The notes beneath the pieces were generated by a model, which saw only the letters and a program-made list of their open reading frames with translations, did no database searches and had not been told where the DNA came from. Shown here one piece after another: positions 56,028 through 64,000 of a stretch of 64,000 bases of DNA; the stretch's first letter is position 1; the number at the start of each line of letters is the position of its first letter. Origin of the DNA: Schistocerca nitens (lineage: Eukaryota; Arthropoda; Insecta; Orthoptera; Acrididae). The position numbers were made by a program, and so were the translations under genes. The stretch is from positions 500,374,594 to 500,438,593 of the forward strand of contig NC_064619.1 in assembly GCF_023898315.1 (NCBI RefSeq), given 5' to 3'.

Positions 56028-56885
56028 GCACAGTAGTTTAGCTAATTTGCTCACTACTGTGCAAATATTTATGTACCTCATTTGTGAGCATCACCTGCAA
56101 CAGTAGATGACAACGGACGTGCGCTCACATATAATGAGAAGGAGGTAGCCGGGATCGGGTTGGAAAATATCGACAAAATGAAAACGTGAGGATACTTTCG
56201 ATACTTTATCAGCAACGCAGGAATTACGCGTTACTACATAAACTGCACATAAACAAGGCCATGGCTTCTGACGTCCTTCTACGTCGATGGACGAGATAGG
56301 GTGAATGTGGGGGAGGGTGTTTACGGGTAGTCCCTATCTGTGCCGACGTAAAACGACCGCAGTACTGCTTTGTCTGGGAACTCTGCGTTTATCGCACATG
56401 TTCACGTCGCGCGTCGTTTAGAGCTCAACTGCACGGAAGATTTGTCACTTAAGGCCAATGACGGGATGATTTATACAAGTGTGCGCGCTTTCAGCACAGT
56501 GGAAGCGATCGTAAACTATGGGACGAGGAGGAATTTTAATGGCTGTCGCGTCGTTATAATTCTAGCTAGGCTGTCACCCACCTCGCTATCTTGGATGTAA
56601 GTGTGTACGTGCCTGTCCTCCGGTATAAGGCTCAAACATTACTACAGAGTAACATATGTTACAACTCGCCAACAGCAGATTAGCTGCAAAGTTTGTGATA
56701 ATAGTTTTCAGAGAAAATTCGTAATTATATACATATTTCATCCTGAAGTACTGTTCAAAGAAGTGATTTGAAACGGGCTGTCCGCAACATCTCTCTGGTT
56801 TCGATATTTCATACCATACAATGTATAGGAGGGGCATTCTAACTATGATATTTTCGACAGTATTAAAGCGGTAACATATGTTGCA
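54964..56885. other. Unassigned AT-rich region
   Basis: No gene recognised; contains the CT microsatellite at 55997. The 76-codon frame at 56370 is not supported. Confidence 0.35.
55997..56026 (+). repeat. (CT)n microsatellite
   Basis: CT dinucleotide run of 30 bp. Confidence 0.97.
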
Positions 56886-56888
56886 GGT

Positions 56889-57658
56889 ACAGGTTGAAAA
56901 TTACTGAACTATAAAAAATAAAATCGTCATAACTTCTGAACAGTTTGCGTTAGGACGTTCAAACTGCACCGTTGGCCGCACGAAGCCCCCTTGGGATCGT
57001 CAGTAAGAAAAATTGGCGCATTTGGATGACTGAGAATCCTCATTTCACGATCGAGACGGATGAATTTGTGTTGTGTAATGTCCAGTCACGGAATAGTCGG
57101 TGCGATATTCCTTGATTGCACGTTGACTACCGAACGGTACTTGAGGGTTTTGGAAGGTGATTTCATCCCCATTATCGAAAGTGATTTCGACACAATGTGG
57201 TTCATGCAAGACTCAGCTAGACTCCATCGAAGCAGGAGAGTGTTTTATGTCCTGGAGGAGCACTTTGGGGACCTCATTCTGACTCTCGGGTAGCCAGAAT
57301 CCACTGGCATCGGCCTCGAATGGCCGCCATATTCTCCGGATCTGAACAATACGACTCCATTTTGTGGGGCTATATTAAAGACAAGGTGTACAGCAATAAC
57401 CCCAAAATCATTGCTGAGCTGAAAGCAGCCATTTAGGAGGTCATGGACAGCATAGATGTTCTGACACTTTAGTGGGTCATGCAGAATTTCGCAATTCGTC
57501 TGCGCCACATCATTGCCAGTGATGGAAGGCATATAGAACATGTCATAACCAAACTCCGAATATCTGTAGTGATGTTTAAGTATCGAATAAAGTGTGTGCA
57601 CGCCGTAATTTGCAACTAATTTACGTTTTTTTATATAGTTTAATAATTTTCACCCTGT
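56889..57658 (+). mobile_element. Shortened mariner relative (DUF4817-type) with TIRs
   Basis: Left end ACAGGTTGAAAATTACTGAA and inverted right end ACAGGGTGAAAATTATTAAA match over about 30 bp, so this is a bounded, 770-bp internally deleted element. Inside, frames give GIVGAIFLDCTLTTERYLRV, TMWFMQDSARLHRSRRVFYV (second Asp), EHFGDLILTLG and, shifted, WPPYSPDLN. No flanking TA pair is preserved. The N-terminal half is missing. Confidence 0.7.
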
Positions 57659-57659
57659 C

Positions 57660-59250
57660 TTTAGCATCTGAGAAATCTTTCACGCAGGAGGATCGTACAA
57701 ACATACCGCCGTATGGAGGACATAGTGATAGACATCCCTGGGGTTGTGAAGCAGCTGAATGGATTGAAAATAAATAAATCTCCAGGTCCTGATGGGATTC
57801 CAATTCGGTTTTACTGAGAGTACTCTACTGCATTGGCTCCTTACTTAGCTTGCATTTATCGCGAATCTCTTGCCCAACGTAAAGTCCCGAGCGACTGGAA
57901 AAAAGCGCAGGTGACGCCTGTATATAAGAAGGGTAGAAGGACGGATCCTCAAAATTACAGACCAATATCCTTAACATCGGCTTGTTGCAGGATTCTCGAA
58001 CATATTCTCAGTTCGAATATAATGAATTTCCTTGAGACGAAGAAGTTGCTGTCCATGGAGCAGCACGGCTTTAGAAAGCATCGCTCCTGCAAAACGCAAC
58101 TCGCTCTTTTTTCACATGATATCTTGCGAACCATGGATTAAGGGTATCAGACGGATGCCATATTCCTTGACTTCCGGAAAGCGTTTGACTCGGTACCCCG
58201 CTGCAGACTCCTAACTAAGGTACGAGCATATGGGATTGGTTCCCAAATATGCGAGTGGCTCGAAGACCTCTTAAGTAATAGAACCCATTACGTTGTCCTC
58301 GATGTTGAGTGTTCATCGGAGGTGAGGGTATCATCTGGAGTGCCCCAGGGAAGTGTGGTAGGTCCGCTGTTGTTTTCTATCTACATAAATGATCTTTTGG
58401 ATAGGGTGGATAGCAATGTGCGGCTGTTTGCTGATGATGCTGTGGTGTACGGGAAGGTGTCTTCGTTGAGTGACTGTAGGAGGATACAAGATGACTTTGA
58501 CAGGATTTGTGATTGGTGTAAAGAATAGCAGCTAACTCTAAATATAGATAAATGTAAATTAATGCAGACGAATAGGAAAAAGAATCTCGTAATGTTTGAA
58601 TACTCCATTAGTAGTGTTGCGCTTGACACAGTCACGTCGATTAAATATTTGTGCCTAACACTGCAGAGCGATATGAAGTGGGACAAACATGTAATGGCAG
58701 TTGTGGGGAAGGTGGATAGTCGTCTTAGGTTCATTGGTAGAATTTGGGGAAGATGTGGTTCATCTGTAAAGGAGACCTCTTATAAAACACTAATACGACC
58801 TATTCTTGAGTACTGCTCGAGCGTTTGGGATCCCTATCAGGTCGGATTGAGGGAGGACATAGAAGCAATTCAGAGGCGGGCTGCTAGATTTGTTACTGGT
58901 AAGTTTGATCATCACACGAGTGTTACGGAAATGCTTCAGGGACTCGGGTGGGAGTCTTTGGAGGATAGGAGACGTTCTTTTCGTTAATCGCTACTGAGGA
59001 AATTTAGAGAACCAGCATTTGAGGCTGGCTGCAGTACAATTTTACTGCCTCCAACTTATATTTCGCGGAAAGACCACAAAGATAAGATAATAGAGATTAG
59101 GGCTCGTACAGATGCATATAGGCAGTCATTTTTCCCTCGTTCTGTTTGGGAGTGGAACAGCGAGAGAAGATGCTAGTTGTGGTACGAAGTACCCTCCGCT
59201 ACGCACCGTATGGTGGATTGCGGAGTATGTATGTAGATGTAGATGTATTA
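57660..59250 (+). pseudogene. CR1-like LINE ORF2, 5' truncated
   Basis: RT blocks run in nearly one frame: INKSPGPDGIPIRFY, APYLACIYRESLAQRKVPSD, TPVYKKGRRTDPQNYRPISL, MEQHGFRKHRSCKTQLALFS, IFLDFRKAFDSVP (motif A), SSGVPQGSVVGPLLFSIYIN (motif B), VRLFADDAVVYG (motif C), RPILEYCSSVWDPYQVGLRE and RTDAYRQSFFPRSVWEWNS. Stops at 57816, 58139, 58526 and 58985 break it. Ends with the GTAGATGTAGATG terminal repeat near 59240. Sister to the minus-strand element at 42668. Confidence 0.8.
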
Positions 59251-59349
59251 AGGGCTATCTTGTTACAAGTTCCGCTGTAGTAATACAATAGGTATCAGAG
59301 AAGTGCGTTCATGGAAATAAGGAAGCGATTGTGACAAGAAAAAGGGTTC

Positions 59350-59960
59350 ACCATGTCTTTCCCTCCTCCACTATACAAAAGAGACAATGAAACAGCATAC
59401 AATAAAGATGAAACGAATGGGAAACAAATACACGGTATTACATTAGATTTTTCGTATACTGTTATCTTAATATTCGCAGAAACGTACTTGAAGTATATGA
59501 CAAGAATTTTAACTGATGACTGGATGACCGCAATTTAAAAATAAACAAAAAAAAATCAGTGTGAAACTATAGAAGTCAAGTAAGACCTCGGTCCAAGATA
59601 GGAAATACAATTTGAAAGTAAAGTGAGCAAATCCTACTACTTGGGTAACAGGGCAACTGATATAACATAAACCCATGAATATTGAAAGAATTAATTTAGA
59701 AATAAATTTAGGAAAGGAATTTATTTGGAATGTCTCAATCTACAGTTGTGAAGAAAATAAAGAAACAAGTTGTAAGTAATATGGATATGGAGTATGGCTA
59801 CAAAAAAAAAAACACAAAAAAATTAGACTGACAGATAATTCGATGAGAAAGTACTAAAAACGACTGGAAAACATGACATTGGTTAAAAAATAAATTAACT
59901 GAACTGCTAGTTCCTCATAACCAACTGATAAAAAACATTTCTGATGGAAATTTTGTGGGA
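59350..59960 (+). pseudogene. Possible degenerate RTE-type fragment
   Basis: Weak resemblance: a YYLGNRATDI block like YLGSKITND and a KKIRLTDN tail in broken frames. Low certainty. Confidence 0.3.
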
Positions 59961-60742
59961 TGAAAATCAAGATTAAGGGCCATAACTGACTTTAGTGATT
60001 GTTGATGCTTGCGCCAGCGAGCTGATTCTCTGACGACGCAGAAGGACTACCACCTCTTTCGTGCTGTGTACGTGTTATTAAACTGCACAGTACTGGATCC
60101 TAGGTTCAAAAGTGGCATCGTAAATAACTTTTACCACAGGGCAGTTCATGAAGCAATAGTTTGTTGAAGATAGAAGACATCTCGTACCTCCATAAACGAT
60201 TCAATGCCATGCGACACAATGGACGAAGGCAGTATCGTAAAAATATAAAAATATAGGTCTGCCTCCTTATTAGCAATCTAACTGGATAGTTCAAGTACTA
60301 AAGTGAGAACGGTCCCGTCGCTAAGGCGAATGGACTGGAATTTCATCGGGTCTCGCATGGCCATCGGCGTGACACATCTCAACACTAGCGCACCGATTAC
60401 TCAGAGATTCTATTGAAGGTGGCACTTAACTTCGTTTTACGAATTATAATTTTTGAACTGATTATGGCAGTAGCCGAAACATCGTCAAAAATGAAAATAC
60501 GTGAAGCGAACTAGACGTCTTTATTCGAAAAAAGCATTAGCGATCGAGAACTGAAATAGGGATTATTATACTTAAAAGATCAGACCCTCCAAGATTGCTT
60601 CTAAATCTTTTTATTAATTAAGGGCTTCGACAGATCTGTGCTGTCATCATCGGATGTACAAGTGATCTTAACGAAAGTGATTTTTTAAGCATAGCACAAT
60701 AATTCAGATAGGCCCCAGTAGTTGACACAACGTCAAACATAC
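59961..60742. other. Unassigned region
   Basis: No recognised feature. Confidence 0.35.
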
Positions 60743-60752
60743 ATCAAACAGG

Positions 60753-60954
60753 AGGCCGGCCGCTGTGGCCGTGCGGTTGTAGGCACTTCAGTCTGGAACC
60801 GCGTCGCCGCTACGGTCACAGGTTCGAATCCTGCCTCGGGAATGGATGTGTGTGTTGTCCTTAGGTTAGTTAGGTTTCAGTAGTTCTAAGTTCTAGAGGA
60901 CTGATGACCTCAGATGTTAAGTCCCATAGTGCTGAGAGCCATTTGAACGAATCT
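60753..60954 (+). mobile_element. SINE-A copy
   Basis: A box TGGCCGTGCGGTTGTAGGCA and B box GGTTCGAATCC with the shared tail. Imperfect target duplication ATCAAACAGG (60743) and ATCAAATAGG (60955). Confidence 0.9.
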
Positions 60955-60989
60955 ATCAAATAGGGAATTTATTTCTTTTGTCAATAAGC

Positions 60990-62225
60990 TACAGCTGACT
61001 GGTGTTAACACGTGCTCCATTGAGGCGACGGACAATGTAACGCGTGGTCCATTCACATCAAAGTGACCACCGACTAAGATCGGCCACTCACAGACCACAG
61101 CTGGCAGCAACAGCAGTTGATGGTATATGATGCCGCGGGACGAAGGAAACAGTGCATTCCTTGTCGTAATGTGGAACAGAGCGCAGAGTAGGGGGCATGA
61201 TGAGAGGCTTTCGGTCCAAGGCTGCAAGCATTTGCGAAACGGCTAAGTTTGTAACGTTTTCGCATGCCGCCGTGATTAAAGTATACTGAGCATGGCAAAA
61301 TGGTGCTATCCAAATCTGGCACTGAGGAAGCTGTGGTCACCATGGGGGGAGGTGGGCGGGGGGGGGGGGGTGAAGAGTAAACAACGGCTGTGGAGATGTA
61401 TAGGGGCGAATGTTTTAGCAATTGACCACCCAGATGAACCAAGGAGTTACCAACAGTGTTTCCTCAACGACCGTTCAACAAACTTCGCTGCTTATGGGTC
61501 TCCGCAGCAGACACTTGGTTCATGCACGCATGCTGACTGCTGTTCATCGGCGACGAAGGCTGGAATTTTCACGTCAGTACTGCAACTCGACATCCACTGA
61601 ATGGTGACAGGTGGCTCTTTTAGATGAATCACATTTTAGGCTCCAACGGCAAGAAACGGCTGAAAGCAAACACCCTGCAACAATCGTGGGAAGGGTCCAG
61701 GCTGAAGGTGAGAGCGCTATGACCTGAGGAATGTTTCTTTGGCGCTCCCTGAGTGATCTTCTCATTCTGGAATTCAGAATGGATCAGAACAAGTAGAAAT
61801 CTGTCCTTGGGGACAATGTACTCTCCAACATGCATTTCATTTTTCCTCGGTACGATGGCATCTGCAAGCAGAAGAATGCGACGTGTCACACAACTCACAG
61901 TGTACGTGCATCGCTCGAAGAGCATCAGGATGAGTTTACCGTCCTTCCCTGACCAACAACCCTTCCCCCTTCCTCCCCCCCCCCCAGGTGTTTAAACCAT
62001 AATCTGTGGGACTACCACGACCGAGCTGGTCACGCCAAGGATCCGCAGCCAAGTAACCCGGTGTAGCTGGCTGGCCACGGCACCGGAGTCACCGTGGCTC
62101 CACATCCCTGTCGGGACCTTCCAGAACCTCACTGACTCTCTCTCTCTGCACGTCTCACAACGGTCGGCGCTCCAAAAGATGGTTACTCATGGTTTTGACA
62201 GGTGGTCCAATTAATGTGACTGTAC
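60990..62225 (+). pseudogene. Degenerate Tc1/mariner-type element
   Basis: DPDEPRSYQQCFL-like, RSTNFAAYGSPQQTLGSCTH and a DESHFRLQRQET stretch (near 61620, first Asp) occur in changing frames. The right end GGTGGTCCAATTAATGTGAC looks like a terminal repeat; the left CGTGGTCCATTCACATC near 61042 may be its partner. G and C runs at 61358-61370 and 61975-61985. Confidence 0.45.
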
Positions 62226-62989
62226 TGTGTAGATGGTCGCCGCATCTATGAGCATCAGCTTCGTAAGAGGAGAGCGTTTGCTTTGCTGTACTTCACCGAC
62301 GCCTTCGAGAAACACGGAACCTGCCCAGAGAAAGTTACTGTTCGAAGGTGGGTCGTGAAAACACTGGCTTTCGAGTGTGCTTTGACAGGTTTAGTAATGT
62401 GTTAGCGCACTTGCTGTTGGCTCCAATCAGTTATCTGTTGGGAAGGTACTGCAAGAGTTAATAGGGGTATCCGGGTACCATATTACATGGCGCAAGCACT
62501 AGCAGCGGTCGATTTATAATCTTGTAACAGGTTTTGCTTTGGCAAACAGTATTTGCAAGGAATTTAAGACTCCTATTTCGGGGCACAGTGTAAGGGGTAG
62601 TTCGCATAGCGTCATAATGAGCGCTGATTTATGTCTTCTATGGCTGCTCAATCTTTGTTCAGTGATTTACTGGCTAAACTGCATCTATAGTATTCTTAGT
62701 AGGTGGTTATCAAATACACCTCCAGCTGTTAGAATGCGCACAAGAGCTTTTTCCGCTAGCCTTTCTCTCCTACTCCGTTTCAAACCTATCTGAGGCCTGT
62801 GTTCTTACACCTACACTGGTCTACCTTCGGAGGTTTTGTAGGTAAATGTTTAAAACCATCGCAAGGTAAAGGAGTAGATCAGATGGACTGTCTTCATAGC
62901 CTCATCTGTCACTGCATATGACCAGTACAAGCAAACGATAGGTTTGAGCACTCCTCGTCAGGAAAGTCTACTAGCGTCAACTTGAGACA
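62226..62989. other. Unassigned region
   Basis: No supported feature; the 84-codon frame at 62539 has no motif. Confidence 0.35.
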
Positions 62990-63310
62990 GAACTTGCTAA
63001 GTATGTACTTATGGAGTATAGGACTGCTTGGAAGTCAATGAGGGACTGCGAAAACTGGAAAAGAGGAGAACTGAAATGTTTGCTATGTTGTTACAGAACG
63101 ACATAGAAACTTAGATGGACGTACAAAACGAAGAGGATTCCTCAGAATCGGTGTGAAAACGGAAACATGGATAACGGTGATTAGTAGAAGCGATAGGATG
63201 ATAGAAAATTGTGATACTACATTTCAAGATGTTATCGCCACACCTGTGAAAGATCAAAATAAAACGGATGGAGCTCCAAATTAACCAGAATTAGATTTCT
63301 ATTCCCACGA
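62990..63310 (+). pseudogene. RTE-type LINE tail relic
   Basis: A RIGVKTETWITVISRSDRMI stretch aligns with the RIGEERNMWKTLIRRRDRMI block of the LINE at 2481. Frames otherwise broken. Confidence 0.45.
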
Positions 63311-63372
63311 AATATTGATCCAGTCGCCACCACTAACACTCTACTGTAGTTCATCTTTTAATGTTAATTTTA

Positions 63373-63574
63373 GCCGGCCGGAGTGGCCGTGCGGTTCTAG
63401 GGGCTGCAGTCTGGAGCCGAGCGACCGCTACGGTCGCAGGTTCGAATCCTGCCTCGGGCATGGATGTGCGTGATGTCCTTAGGTTAGTTAGGTTTAAGTA
63501 GTTCTAAGTTCTAGGCGACTGATGACCTCAGAAGTTAAGTCGCATAGTGCTCAGAACCATTTGAACCATTTTTT
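63373..63574 (+). mobile_element. SINE-A copy
   Basis: A box TGGCCGTGCGGTTCTAGGGG, B box GGTTCGAATCC, shared tail. An 11-bp target duplication, TGTTAATTTTA, lies at 63362-63372 and 63575-63585. Confidence 0.93.
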
Positions 63575-63585
63575 TGTTAATTTTA

Positions 63586-64000
63586 TTTTGATGTCCATTT
63601 ACTTTTGTGTGCAGAAACGCCCCTCGAAGGATAATCGGAGTGTAAATACACAATGACAGCCAGGTTCCTCACTTACAGCAGATAACTATCCCAGAATATG
63701 ATGCTATAATTCTGAGAGAATGTAGCAGTTTCTCCAAAATGGCGACGGCTGTTGGAATCCGCATAAAATTTGAACGGATCATTCTCTTTCAAGGAAGCGC
63801 CTCGGTACAGAAAACGTCCTCCTTTGATCCGGGTGACGCCTAGTCAGTATGGGAAATGAGGAACGAAGGCATTATCTGTTTTCTGCCTCCCAACAGGTAG
63901 AACTTGGCTGCTGCCCCTCTCAGCAGTTTTGACTTCGGAAGCTTACATATGAGCGCACTCCTCGAGATCAAAAAGCTCGTTTTGCTCGGACGTCAGCGTT
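63586..64000. other. Unassigned window end
   Basis: No recognised feature. Confidence 0.35.

Overview
This is an animal nuclear-genome window with no host protein-coding gene I can defend. It is a dense nest of transposable elements. The SINE tail GATGTCCTTAGGTTAGTTAG, repeated many times here, together with the mix of RTE, CR1-like, Jockey-like, Penelope, Tc1/mariner and LTR elements, points to an orthopteran insect, most likely a Schistocerca grasshopper or locust. That identification is from memory of the repeat families, not from a search. There is no rRNA gene, bona fide tRNA gene, CRISPR array or prokaryotic feature. The tRNA-like sequences are the heads of SINEs.

Layout. 0-10 kb: SINEs, an RTE relic, a full-length RTE-type LINE (2481-5600) with a SINE inside it, a TIR element holding two nested SINEs, a Penelope RT relic and another RTE relic. 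9.95-11.85 kb: an element made almost entirely of two long inverted arms; a second copy lies at 52.1-53.2 kb. 14.4-15.4 kb: a roughly 290-bp array of heat-shock-element pentamers, a TATA box and an initiator upstream of a basic, Helitron-like reading frame that a SINE interrupts. 15.5-24.5 kb: Tc1 relics, a solo LTR, microsatellites, a GC-rich block and a snap-back repeat. 24.8-30.7 kb: SINE, Jockey-like LINE 3' ends, a Penelope GIY-YIG tail, and a TIR-complete mariner relative (28170-29759). 30.7-38.1 kb: an LTR retrotransposon with a gag-like gene and no recognisable pol. 38.1-40.3 kb: a Tc1 pseudogene split by a P-superfamily-like element with THAP-coding exons, long TIRs and an 8-bp target duplication. 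41.8-46.5 kb: a minus-strand CR1-like LINE with an esterase ORF1, joined to ORF2 across a T16 homopolymer in a -1 relationship. 47-64 kb: degenerate LINEs, mariner/Tc1 relics and more SINEs.

How the parts relate. The autonomous-type elements (RTE, CR1, Jockey, Penelope, Tc1/mariner, LTR, P-like) are all broken by stops, frameshifts or insertions, although the RTE and CR1-like copies keep long open stretches. Many SINE copies still carry recognisable target-site duplications of 10-15 bp, so relative insertion order can be read. The SINEs form modular families in which tRNA-like heads and tails are exchanged at a TGTGTG hinge. The observations I rank highest are the heat-shock array, the nested THAP/P-like transposon, the poly-T frameshift junction in the CR1-like LINE, and the modular SINEs.
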